DNA of 64,000 nucleotides from Neolentinus lepideus HHB14362 ss-1 (taxonomy: Eukaryota; Basidiomycota; Agaricomycetes; Gloeophyllales; Gloeophyllaceae), in NCBI GenBank assembly GCA_001632425.1, contig KV425629.1:41216-105215 (forward strand). Reading direction: 5' to 3'. A program made the position numbers and the translations under genes. Shown piece after piece: positions 22,716 through 32,904 of this stretch; position 1 is the stretch's first letter, and every line of letters starts with the position of its first letter. The notes beneath the pieces were generated by a model. It did no database searches. It saw only the letters and a program-made list of their open reading frames with translations, and was not told where the DNA came from.

Positions 22716-25115
22716 ATGTCGTCCTCAATATACAACGTACGACATATCCTCTATATTTTTTTCCCAAAATATTGACTCTTTGCAGCATCGCAGTCTGCAG
22801 CCTACGGGCCCCCCTAACCAGAACCCGGTCCAGCGTCTCAATGACTCTTTCGAGACCATTCGCCAGGAATTCGAGGGCATCACACAGGAGAATGCCCTTC
22901 TCCGTTCTCAGAGGGACGAATTTGAATCCAAAGGTTCGTCCACTTATTTTACCTAAATTACCGCTAACATCCCAGCAGTGACAGGCCAAGTAAACGAGCT
23001 CAACATCATTCGCCAGTCCCTTTATGACCTCGAGAGTCAGCACGCCAAGATCCGTGCCCAATACGAGGACGAGATTGCCCGCCTCAAGCAGGACATTGAC
23101 CGCTTCAGACAGACCGCCGCGCTCGGCGCTGCTGGGCCCGGCCCCGGTGCCCCCGGCGTCGAACGCTCGACGCCCGTGATGCTGAGCAACCCGCCGGGTC
23201 CGCCAGGCGGCGCCGCTTTCGAGGCGGGTTTTCACGGGGCTCGAGAGCGCGAGAGGGAGCGGGAACGACTGGTCGAGCGAGATAGAGACCGCGACCGAGA
23301 ACGAGAGCGCGAGCGGGACCGGGAGCGAGAGCGGGACCGCGACCGGGAGAGGGACAGGCTCGCGGACTCGCGGGACAGCAAGCGCATCAAGACCGACCGG
23401 GAGAGGATGATCAAGACTGATCGCCCCGAGATCGGCGGGTTCAGCCCGAACCTTCCCCACCCCCTTCCGCACGCGCCGTCCTCCAGCAAGCTGCCTCCAG
23501 CTGGGCTGCCCAGCAATCAGCCGCAGCCGTACCCCCCGACTGTCCCCGAGCCTATCCAGACTCCAACAGGAGGTGTAGGTGCAGGTGGAAGTAACGGATT
23601 TTCTTCGGCTGGTCCGGTGGCGGGTCCTAACGGTGGTGGCGCTATGACTGTCGGAGCGCAGGACGATATCGACCCTCATAATGTACCGCCCGAGTTGAAG
23701 AAGGAGGGCAGTGACTGGTTTGCGGTGTTCAACCCGAAAGTGAAGAGGTCGTTGGATGTGAACTTGGTGCACACTTTGTTGCACGAGAGGTAAGAGCAAA
23801 TTGTTTACGTCCTGATTCTACTTCCTGATGTCCACGTCTAGTGTTGTATGTTGTGTCCGCTTCTCGGCGGATGGTAAATATCTTGCTACTGGTTGTAATC
23901 ATACCGCTCAGATCTACGATGCGAAGACGGGACTGAAGACTTGGTCTGTGGTATCTTTATATCATAATCATTGCTATGTGCTGATAGTGTTAACAGTGTA
24001 TTGATTGACGAGAACGCCGACAAGGCACGAGACCTGTATATTAGAAGCGTGTGTTTCAGCCCAGACGGCAAATTTCTCGCCACAGGAGCCGAGGACAAAC
24101 AAATCCGAGTAAGCCACGCCTTCCCATCTCTTACCCCCAGCGCTCACTACTTCCCTTAAGATCTGGGACATCCAGAAGCGCAAGATCCGCAGCATCTTCG
24201 AAGGCCACCAGCAAGAAATCTACTCGCTCGCCTTCTCGCAAGACGGGCGGCTCATCGTCTCCGGCTCGGGCGACCGCACCGCGCGCATCTGGGACATGTC
24301 CGACGGGTCGTCCAAGATCCTGCACATCGGCGAGAGCGAGGACGGCGGGCCGCTCCCGCCGACGCCGACCGCGAGCGCGGGCGCGGACGCCAAGGGCGGC
24401 GCGGCGAGCGACGCGGGCGTGACGAGCGTCGCGATCTCGCCGAGCGGGCACCTCGTCGCGGCGGGGAGTCTGGACGCGATTGTGAGGATATGGGACGTGC
24501 AGACGGGGACGCTGCTGGAGAAGCTGCGGGGGCACCAGGATAGCGTGTACAGCGTGGCGTTTACGCCGGATGGGAAGGGCCTGGTGAGCGGGAGTCTGGA
24601 TAAGACGTTGAGGTATTGGGATGTGAGGGGTGTGGGGGAGCGGCGGGGGCCTGGGAGCGCGAATGGGCGGAAGGAGGAGAAGGGGATGTGTACGATGAAC
24701 TTTACCGGGCACAAGGTACGCTGCCTTTCCTCTTCCATGACGCGTGTAAAGACTGATTGCTGAAACACGTAGGACTACGTCCTCAGCGTGGCTGTATCGC
24801 ACGACGCGAACTGGGTGGTGAGCGGGAGCAAGGATCGGGGCGTGCAGTTCTGGGACAACAAGGCGCAGTGGCAGTGTATGCTCCAGGGGCACAAGAACTC
24901 TGGTGCGCCCTCCCTCCCTCCGTCTGTCTTTGATGCCTGTCTCTGAACGAGCCTCGTCTAGTCATCTCTATTGATCTCAGCCCGGTGGGCTCGCTATTAG
25001 CGACGGGCAGCGGGGACTGGCAAGCGCGGATATGTAAGCCTGCTTTGCTTCTGTATCGTCTCTCTGCACCCAGTTGACCGTTGATGTAGGGAGCTACACG
25101 AGCCTGAACGGTTAA
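22716..25115 (+). CDS. TUP1: Transcriptional corepressor Tup1
   Basis: Nine exons: 22716-22736, 22786-22933, 22979-23789, 23842-23943, 23997-24108, 24161-24715, 24773-24902, 24962-25033, 25090-25115, giving 658 residues. The N-terminal Tup_N helix region is clear ([20 protein letters not shown] to [18 protein letters not shown], about residues 17-95), which forms the tetramer and binds Ssn6. A Pro-rich and strongly charged linker follows. Seven WD repeats make up the C-terminal half: [66 protein letters not shown], [33 protein letters not shown] and the last [16 protein letters not shown]. With Ssn6 the protein represses many genes by recruiting histone deacetylases. The very short first exon (MSSSIYN) continues in phase into HRSLQ. 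Confidence 0.95.
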
Positions 25116-26403
25116 CGACGCTTGCTCACGTTCGCTCGTTCACGTTTACGCCTGGTCTACACACGTCCATAATGCCGAACCCCTTCCAGCTCCCACGTAC
25201 ATATATACATCTCGGCTCCCTCGTACGTATATACACCCCATCTCCCTCGTACGTATATACATCCCATCGCCCCCCATTCTTGCGTCCCCCTCCCCGTTCC
25301 CTCCACCCCTCTATCCGTCTGTCTGTCTCTCAGTCAAAATGCTCGCTTCTTGCTTGCTGTGCCATATTTTTGTTGTCGTAAGTAGTATGCCGCTCAATTG
25401 TATATATATATTCGCCACCCCGCTCGTGTTGGATTGCCACGGCAGCAAAGGTCTCGAGTGTTCTGAGACTCGAAGACCGCTGCCTCACTTTAAACTCGAG
25501 TTCCGGTTAAAGTGAGCGCCTATGCGGCTGACTTGTCATATGTATATTATACAGTGCGAATGCGTATATCTCGCTTCACTGCGGCTCAGCGCACGATGCC
25601 CTCAGGTGACGGTAGCAATATTAATCATACAAGGCGTCCTTGATTCTCTCTTGCATCCGTTCCCCAACTCCCCGCCTCCTCCACACCTTTCCCCCTCTAG
25701 ATCTACTCCCCACCCCCAACGATACACCACCCCTTGGATCATCTGAACAGCGGAGGGGAAGACCTTTACCGCATCGGAGCACCAGAACTCCGATTCTCCC
25801 CCCTCCCTCCCTCTGCCTCTGAACAAGTTGCCCTCCCTCTGCCTCTGAACGAGCTGCCCTCCTCTGTCTCTAACAACGAGCTGCCCAGGCCCTCATCCCG
25901 GTGGACACTCCTCCTCCACCTCTGACCGCTCGTTTGTGCAGGGCGCCGGTGAACGGTCATCAACGAACCCCTCTAGCTCCCTCGTACGTATATACATTAA
26001 TGCTATCTCCCTCGTCCGTATATACATTAATATTGCTATCTCTCTCGTCCGCACCCCCCTCGTCCGTGTCGACATCCCATCTCCCTCGTCCGCATGTACA
26101 TCCTTGCCTCCCTCGTCCGCACCCCCATTCTTGCCCGTGTACATACCCGCTTTGTCGGACGTCATTTCCAGTGTAGGTCCTCGGCGGCGGCAAACTCGAA
26201 AACCCTCGCAACCTCGAATTCCGGTATTCCGCCTAACTAGTCATATCATACAGTGCGATGCGTACAGTGCTCCCAAGAGAAGGTAGCAATCCTTATTCCT
26301 CTTCTCCACCCCCTCTCCCTTCCTTCGCTCCTTAATCATCTCCCCCCCCCTCTCCCTTCCTTCGCTCCTTAATCATCTCCCCCCCTCTCCCTTCCTTCGC
26401 TCC
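25116..26403. repeat. Minisatellite-rich, internally duplicated intergenic region
   Basis: The unit TCCCTCGTACGTATATAC, with variants, recurs many times between about 25,190 and 25,265 and again between 25,975 and 26,110. A companion segment (CTCGAGTTCCGG, then a GTCATAT string, then TACAGTGCG, then GGTAGCAAT) occurs near 25,495-25,620 and 26,205-26,290. The whole stretch thus looks like two diverged copies of one block. CCTCCCTCTGCCTCTGAAC is repeated near 25,805 and 25,830. No gene was found. TUP1 and RNase T2 are convergent toward it. Confidence 0.65.
25441..25514. repeat. Two adjacent hairpins
   Basis: 25441-25484 can fold with GGCAGC pairing to GCTGCC and further pairs of GGTCT with AGACC and CGAGT with ACTCG. 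25486-25493 (CACTTTAA) pairs perfectly with 25507-25514 (TTAAAGTG). They lie about 330 bp past the TUP1 stop. Confidence 0.55.
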
Positions 26404-26410
26404 TTAATCA
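26295..26410. repeat. Three tandem units of about 36 bp around the RNase T2 stop codon
   Basis: CCCTCTCCCTTCCTTCGCTC followed by CTTAATCATCTCCCC occurs three times. The third unit includes the reverse complement of the RNase T2 stop codon and its last codons (TTAATCATC at 26404-26412). The two others lie just beyond it in the 3' untranslated region. Confidence 0.7.
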
Positions 26411-27841
26411 TCCCCCTCCCCACCCCCAACCCTCTTCACCGGATACCCCACCCCCTCCTCCGGACACCCCCCGCTCCGACTCGCGCGGCTCTGCACGAAC
26501 TGGCCTTCCTGCAGCGGCCCCTGCGCGTTCAGGTAGTACATCACCGTCGTGAGCGCGCCGTCGCGGCATGTGAACTGCGTAGAGGGGGTGAGTGAGGGAG
26601 GAGAGGAGGGGGTTAGTGGGGCATGGGGGGATGGGAGGAGGAGGGGTGAGTAAGGAGGGGGGTGAGTAAGAAGGAAGGGGGGGAAGAGGAGGAGGAGGAA
26701 GAGGAGGGGGGTGAGTAAGAAGGGGATGAAGGCAGGGGAAGGAGAAGGGCACTCACGTCAGGCACGAACCCCGTCGCCTTCTCCACCGCGCTCTGCATAT
26801 CCTCCAGCGCGTACGTCTGGTCTTCCGAGGGCGTGATCTGCGCCAGTCAGTCAGCATTATCGCCCGCCCAGTGCGAGAGAGGCTCGTCCCCCGCCCAGAG
26901 TGCGAGAGACTCATCGCCCGCCCAGTGCGCGAGAGACTCGTCCCCCGCCCAGTGCGAGACACTCATCGCCCGGCCAGTGCGAGACACTCACCCCGGCAGC
27001 AGCGAGCGCGCCATACGTATCGAGCTGCTTGAACAGCCCCACGACGGTCGCAAAATACGGCACGACCTCCTGCGCCTCGGTATACTCCTTGAAGCACGCG
27101 GGCTCGAGCGTGCTCACACTGGCCATCATCAGCTCTCCCTCCAACAAAAACCGTGTCGCTCACCATGTCCCGTGGGTCTTCCACTCGTGCGCCCAAAACT
27201 CCTCGGGGGCGTCGTCGTCGCTCACCCAGTACGTGTTCATATACTCCAGCAGGGACTGGTCGCCCGCGGCCCGGAGCGCGCTGGCGATCTGGGCGCCCGA
27301 GTAGGCACGGGAGGCGTCGCAGGACTCGTAGTACCTGTTGCTGCACAGGTCCGGCCTGGGCGGGGGTGAGTGAGGAGGGGCAGAGGGGGAGGGAGGGAAC
27401 GCACCAGAGCCCGTGGATGCCCCACGAATCCGCGACGCCATACCCGACGTCCCAGAACTGCGCGTGCACGAGCACGCCCCCGGGCTTCACAACCTGCGCA
27501 TCCACTCATCAGCAAACAGACCCTGCCACAACCGTTGCACTCACGCAGCAGGAACTGGTGCTCTCTGCCTGGGCGGAGCAGCTCAGCACGGGCGGGGCGG
27601 GGCACTCTTCGGCGTGCTGGCCGGCGTGGGCGGTGTCCCCTGCCTCGAGCGCGAGGTGGGTCTTGGCGCGCTCGTGGTGGCGGTGATGGTCGTGATGGTG
27701 GTGGCTGGGAGTCGCTAGTGGCGCGGAGACGCTGTAGGTCGGTGCGATGGAGTGGTTAGTCGCCGGTGAAGCGCTCAGGTTCGAGGAGAGCCCCGCGAAT
27801 GGGACGAGGAAAGGCGCAAAGAACGTATCGGGGACCTTCAT
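26404..27841 (-). CDS. Ribonuclease T2, probably secreted
   Basis: Six exons: 27841-27545, 27493-27405, 27355-27164, 27118-26992, 26837-26757, 26574-26404, giving 318 residues. Both active-site blocks are present: CAS1 as SWGIHGLWPD (His126) and CAS2 as FWAHEWKTHGTC (His185, Glu186, Lys188, His190). CAS1 and CAS2 are each completed only by splicing. Cysteines fit the family's disulfides. The hydrophobic N-terminus (FFAPFLVPFAG) is a plausible but weak signal peptide, followed by a His-rich stretch (HHHHDHHRHH, about residues 48-57) not usual for the family. The enzyme cuts single-stranded RNA through a 2',3'-cyclic phosphate, in secreted or vacuolar form. The intron at 26838-26991 consists largely of a minisatellite, and that at 26575-26756 has an almost pure pyrimidine coding strand. 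Confidence 0.9.
26868..26996. repeat. Minisatellite inside an RNase T2 intron, five units of 25-28 bp
   Basis: On the plus strand units of the form (ATCG or GTCC)CCCGCCCAGTGCGAGA plus (GAC/CAC)TC follow one another five times. They alternate between the ATCG and GTCC starts. The last unit contains the intron's 5' splice site (GTGAGT at 26991-26986). Confidence 0.75.
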
Positions 27842-29001
27842 GTTTGTGGGGGGTCGAGGAGGGCATCGCCATTTTATAACTAGAAAGCATCGGTGCTCGT
27901 TCGAATCCGGCCATCTAACATGACGTCATGCCCAAATGCAGTAATCCCCTTTCCCAATTCAGCCCATCGCCCACCAGCTACTCGGCTCTCCTCAGCGTCA
28001 CACGAACGTTCGTAGCCACAGTTGTCACGCCAGCCCCCCAGCCCCTCCCTGCCCCGACACCGCAAGAACCCTCACCTCGTACCGGCTCACCAGATCAGCG
28101 AGAACACACACCCCTTTGCTCTGCCCCTATGCGTCCCCGCACACCAGACGACAACGCCAGGACTGGCAGCGCCAACAAGCAGTCAGTCAACGGAGACAAC
28201 CTAGCCCCGAATCCACGCACATGCACCCGATTCACAAACCCCTCGACATCACTGCACCAATGTATCGCTATCACCGACACTAGTGACGCACCGTGGCCAT
28301 GAAAACCGGATAAGAGGCATCACATGGGAACGAACGTTTCCCCTCAACGGTTCATCAGCGCCCAAACGTCAATGGCCACCACGCTGCCCTTGGGTATACC
28401 GTCCGCACTACCGCCCTATCCGCCTCGTCGTGCCCTTCACACAACATCGTATATTCACGGGCCGGCTTGTAAGTGAGCGCCGTGCGGTTCAGCGGGGTAC
28501 TGCCGGAACGCGTGTACCCTACATATAGAACGCATCCCGAGACATTCACCCAACTTGTCAGAATCCTCCGTGAACCCCTGCGTGACGAGTTTAGCGCGAC
28601 AGTCGATCACTAGCGGATCTCCTCGTACACCTCGCGGTACGAAGCGAGCAAGAGGGGCGTAGAACCCCGAATCAAATAGGTGGGTATGTGTGAATGAGAC
28701 ACCGCCTGCCCCGCGCGGGGGTGCGGAAGGGGTGGTGAGTGTGAGTATAGAGGGAGGTGAGTGAGTATATAGTAACAAGCTTCTCTCGGGATGAGGTAGA
28801 GAGAATGCACTTTATGATGTCGACCCCCCTCTTCAGCCCCCCAACAAGTACATTCTGAATGAGCGCCAGGGAGTGCCGAATGGATGTTCGACGGCTAGAA
28901 GGTTGACAGGGCGCTCGGTACCCGTCTACATCTCAAACTGTTGCATGTTCGCGTACGTAAGACGGTCTAATTTCTAAGAGAGAGCGAACCAGGCGAGGTG
29001 T
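27842..29001. other. Intergenic, RNase T2 promoter and left part of the RTA1 duplication
   Basis: No supported gene was found. From about 28,756 on, the sequence is similar to that from about 30,575 on (shared GGTGAGTGAGT, ATAGTAACAAG and AGAGAA(T/C)GCACCTTAT-like strings), so this is the left edge of a tandem segmental duplication. Confidence 0.45.
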
Positions 29002-29076
29002 CCTCTTTATATACTCGGGAGTGAGGTCTCTTCATATACTCGGGAGTGAGGTCTCTTTATATACTCGGGAGTGAGG
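29002..29076. repeat. Three tandem 25-bp units, each with TATATA or CATATA
   Basis: TCTCTTTATATACTCGGGAG followed by TGAGG is repeated three times end to end with at most two differences. It lies about 410 bp upstream of the RTA1 pseudogene start. Each unit carries a TATA-like string, so it may once have been promoter sequence. The second duplication unit has no clear counterpart. Confidence 0.75.
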
Positions 29077-29484
29077 TTGCGGTGGAAGAGGTGGCCCGGT
29101 TGATCTGAAGGAAACAGTCAAACCTCAGGCTCCGGATGAACGAATAAGACAAGTAAGTCTTGCCTCGTTCCGTACGTCTCCAGGACAGTGACATATGGGA
29201 ATATGCGGTGGTGAGGCGGAAAGACGTCAGGGGTCTGGAGACCGCAACAGAAGAGAGGGTGAGGGTGAATGTCTTAGATACAGTGATTTGTGGACGCGGG
29301 TGATAATATATAATATCAGAGCTCCGAGGTCAACTGTGGCGTGGATCAGCGCTAGAGGCAAACAACGCGTCGATTTCTTGCCGAGGCGCACGTGAGATAC
29401 CACTCGTAAGCGTGGAGATTCACTCCTGCCACACCGATCATATACACTCTACCAAGATATTTACACTGTCGTTGGTTGCGGTAT

Positions 29485-30560
29485 ATGATGAGCATCACCA
29501 ACCCAGGCCCATATACAGCTCGTCCGTCGTAACCCACACCTACCTTTGCAAACCGCCCCGCGTTAGTTCCTTCACTCCACTCTGACATTTAGTCCTGATC
29601 CAACATAATTGTTCACCTAGCATCCCAGATCACCGCCGCTGAATAGGGCCCCGAACTCTACCTCGTTCATCGTGCTATTCGGTATCTCCGCAGGTATCAA
29701 GTTATCGATATATACAAAGTTTACTACCGCGACATGTATATGTAGGTAGTCACGTACTGGCTCTTCCCCACCGTCGCTGGGGAGGCTGTGGTCGAGCCAC
29801 AACGTCTTGCTGACCGTCCCTGCGTCTTCGTACGTCTCAGGCTCACATTATACCTACCTTACTACTTGCCAGACTCGTCACGCTCGCCCCCCTGCTCGCT
29901 GCTATATTCGTCATCCTCGGGAGGGTACAGCCGCGCTGGTGTGCGTTCCATATCTCTCCGTCATTCATACGCACTCACAACCAATTTGGCTTGTGTATAT
30001 ATGTAGACTCCGTCGTATTCGTCTCTTGCGTCAATATTTCGGTGGTTATATTATACTGCAGTATTGGCTCACGACTTCCACCGCGTTGTAGGACGTGGTT
30101 CGTCCCTAGTAGTTCCCGTACACGACACTCAGTACTCCCATATATAGCCACATCTCCAGGGATGCCACCTCCTGCTAGCCGGAATCGCCTTCCAACTAGG
30201 TACACAATGTCATGCACACAGTGAGATCTCCGTACTATAACTAGGGGCCATGTCACTGTCTGCCGATATACCACCGACCGTCCCGCTCCGCATCAATATT
30301 GATCGACAGACCGACGGCGTTAACGATCATCAGCACGCTGTTCCTATTCGTGAGGCGCGTCGCATCTCCTATATACATATTCCTTACTGAACGATCACGC
30401 TGCCACTAGAGCCAACGGATAGGAGGGGCGTTATCCGCCTTCGTGCGATTTTAACCGCTGTGAATATTTATTTCCGCAGATGCCATGGTTGCTCACGCTC
30501 AACGTCCTGCACCCTAGGCCCGGATAAGGAACGCGCGGGAGGCAGTGGCCTTGAGGAAGG
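29485..30560 (+). pseudogene. RTA1-like gene, decayed copy (copy A)
   Basis: This is the diverged tandem copy of the intact gene at 31376-32904. Homologous segments can be followed through start, intron borders and end: ATGATG(A/G)GCATCACCAAC, TACTGGCTCTTCCCCACCGTC, CTGCTCGCTGCTATATTCGTC and GGATA/TGAGGAACGCGCGGGA. It carries many small deletions: the exon encoding PYHYLPTERIC, part of the EVIGWAGRLW segment and part of the GMVIERLGPQYSRLSP segment are lost. There is an in-frame TAG soon after the second exon begins, and the 3' half is shortened. The GC donor (GCGCGT) of the late intron is still there. It can make no functional membrane protein. Confidence 0.75.
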
Positions 30561-31375
30561 GGTGTTCCTGGGTAGGTGAGTGAGTGCATAGTAACAAGCG
30601 ACGAGGTGCAGAGAACGCACCTTATAGCGTCGAGCCCGAGGGACCTAGTACCGTGCGCGCCGCATCATGAGTTCGAGGCTAGAGAGCCAAATGAAAGGCT
30701 TGCATCACGGTTGGCAGGTACTGGATACGGCCGGCGTTCTCGGGGCTCAGAACAGGATGCGTTTCACATCGCCAGTGTTCGCGGGGCACGATATGGGCCC
30801 ATGTCCGTGGATGGGCGAGGAGGAAATATCTTACATTGTTTAATGGGAAACGGTGGTATCCTCTTTGCTCTTTGTATACCCAGGAATCGGGGTTGTGGTT
30901 TGTGAGGCGGTAAGAGGCGAGTGTGTGACTTGCGACCTCTTGAAATGAGTTGATGGGAGGAACGAATGATTAAGTATGGACTTGTTCTGTACGTCTCAAG
31001 GTCTGTTCGAGGGCACGATATCTGGGGGCGAGGAGGAAAGAGACATTTGGGAATACTGCATGCGGTGGTGAGGCGGAACGGAGTCAAGTGTCTTGAGACA
31101 GTAACAGAATAGAGATGTGTCTGGATGTCTTAATCACAGTAATTTGTGGACACGGGGGATCATATCAAAGCTTTGAGTTCAACGATTAATATCATAGCAC
31201 ACTTAACGCAATGTGGCGTGGGAGTAATTAGGAGGGCACTAATAGAGGCAAACAACGCGTCGATTTTCTTGCCGAGGAGCACGTAAGACATCACTCGTAA
31301 GCGTGAAGATTCACTCCTGCCACACCGATCATATGCGCTCTAACAAGATATTTACACTCTCATTGGTTGCGGAAT
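30561..31375. other. Duplicated upstream region of the intact RTA1 gene
   Basis: Similar over most of its length to about 28,756-29,484. Shared strings include TGCGGTGGTGAGGCGGAA, GATGTCTTA, ATTTGTGGAC and AGAGGCAAACAACGCGTCG. It therefore represents the promoter side of the duplicated unit. No separate gene was seen. Confidence 0.5.
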
Positions 31376-32904
31376 ATGATGGGCATCACCAACACAGGCC
31401 CATATTTCGGTATAAAACCAGTGATGACTCACAGGTCATCCCACACCCACCGGCCAGATGCCTTTGCAAACCGCCCCGTGTTAGTTCCTTCACTACCCTG
31501 ATTTCTCGCCACTCTGACATGTCCTGACCCAACAATCAATTGTTCACCTAGCATCCCGTACCACAGCAGGCCTCACCTCTGCTGAAGCGGGCGAACTCTC
31601 GCCGTACCACTACCTCCCAACCGAACGGATCTGCATCCTGTTCATCGTGCTATTCAGCATCTCCGGAGGTATGTGTTATCCGAGTCTATCAGTTTACCAG
31701 TGACGACACATTTCATATGCAGTCATCCACGTCGTGCAGGCTGGATACTCCCGCACGTACTGGCTCTTCCCCACCGTCGTCGCCGGCGTCGCTGGGGAGG
31801 TCATCGGCTGGGCCGGACGGCTGTGGTCGAACCACAACGTCTTGTTGAACGTTCCGTTTAAGATGCAGTGCGTCGTACGTGCTCAGGCTCATATTATACT
31901 TACCTTTGCCAGACTCGTCACGCTCGTTATCGCGCCTACCCCCCTGCTCGCTGCTATATTCGTCATTCTCGGGATGGTTATCGAGAGGCTTGGGCCCCAG
32001 TACAGCCGGCTGAGCCCGCGCTGGTGTGAGTTCCATATATCTCCGTCCATACGCACTCACAACCAATTTGGCTTGTATATATATATGTAGACTCCGTCGT
32101 CTTCGTCTCTTGCGTCAGTATCATTCAGGGGTGATTATATATGTTGCAGTATCGGCTCATGATTTCGCCCGTGTACGCGTTGTAGGACGTAGTAGCGCTG
32201 CTGCTCCAGGCAGCTGGCGGGGGCGCGGCCTCGAGTACGGCGCAGAACAGCGTCACTGTGGTTCGTCCCTATTTCTCGCACACGAAACTCGGTATTCTCA
32301 TATACAGTCACATCTACAGGGAGGCCACCTCCTGCTAGCCGGAATCGCCTTCCAACTAGGTACACCATGTCACGAACACAGTGAGATCCCCGTATTTACT
32401 CATAACCATAATCAGGGGCCATGTCGGTCTTTATGATACTGTCAGCTGAGTTTCTGCTCAGATATTATACCGACCGTCCCGTGCGGGTCAAGCTGGCCTC
32501 CGCTCCGTATCCCGCACGGGTAATGATTGACCGACCGACGGTGTTAACGATTATCAGCATCGCACTGAGCACACTGTTCTTATTCGTGAGGCGCGTTGCA
32601 TCTTCCTATATAATATGGTTGAGTACCTTACTGAACGATCGCGGCGCCACCAGAGCCATCTACCGCACTATCGAGCTCGCGAACGGATGGGAGGGCCGCG
32701 TTATCCGCGTTCAGCGATACTTCAGTGAGCTCCTCCGTTGAACTTGCGTGCGTTGGTAACCGCTGTAAATATTTATTTTCCGCAGATGGCATGGACGGCG
32801 CTATGGTCGCCCTGGCCGTGTTCACGCTCAACGTCCTGCACCCTGGGTTTCTCCTAGGCTCGGATGAGGAACGCGCGGGAGAAATGGCCTTGCGCAAAAT
32901 CTAG
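31376..32904 (+). CDS. RTA1-like seven-helix membrane protein (copy B)
   Basis: Ten exons: 31376-31409, 31552-31668, 31723-31867, 31913-32025, 32091-32113, 32186-32260, 32320-32359, 32416-32590, 32654-32724, 32786-32904, giving 303 residues. RTA1 family marks are SPYHYLPTERICILFIVLFS, EVIGWAGRLWS, LVIAPTPLLAAIFVILG, LGPQYSRLSPRW, LLLQAAGGGAAS, LLLAGIAFQL and IYRTIELANGWEG, with seven hydrophobic segments. The family includes lipid-translocating or toxin-resistance proteins (Rta1, Rsb1) of fungal membranes; the substrate here cannot be told. Exon lengths 145, 113, 23, 75, 40 and 71 equal those of copy C. The intron at 32591-32653 begins with GC. The first exon is the least certain part; the start was chosen because it alone joins in phase. 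Confidence 0.85.

Noticed and set aside
22621..23799. 392-codon open frame on the minus strand
   Set aside because: It lies antisense to TUP1 exon 3 and owes its length to the Arg/Glu repeat and GC-rich codons. TUP1 on the plus strand has family motifs and matched splice sites.
24131..24892. 253-codon minus-strand frame
   Set aside because: Antisense shadow of the TUP1 WD40 exons, with Arg/Pro/His composition.
26295..26410. CRISPR-like array of short repeats
   Set aside because: Units are contiguous without unique spacers and the genome is fungal. It is a tandem repeat.
27160..27718. Plus-strand frames of 100-177 codons
   Set aside because: Antisense of RNase T2, whose two catalytic blocks are readable only on the minus strand.
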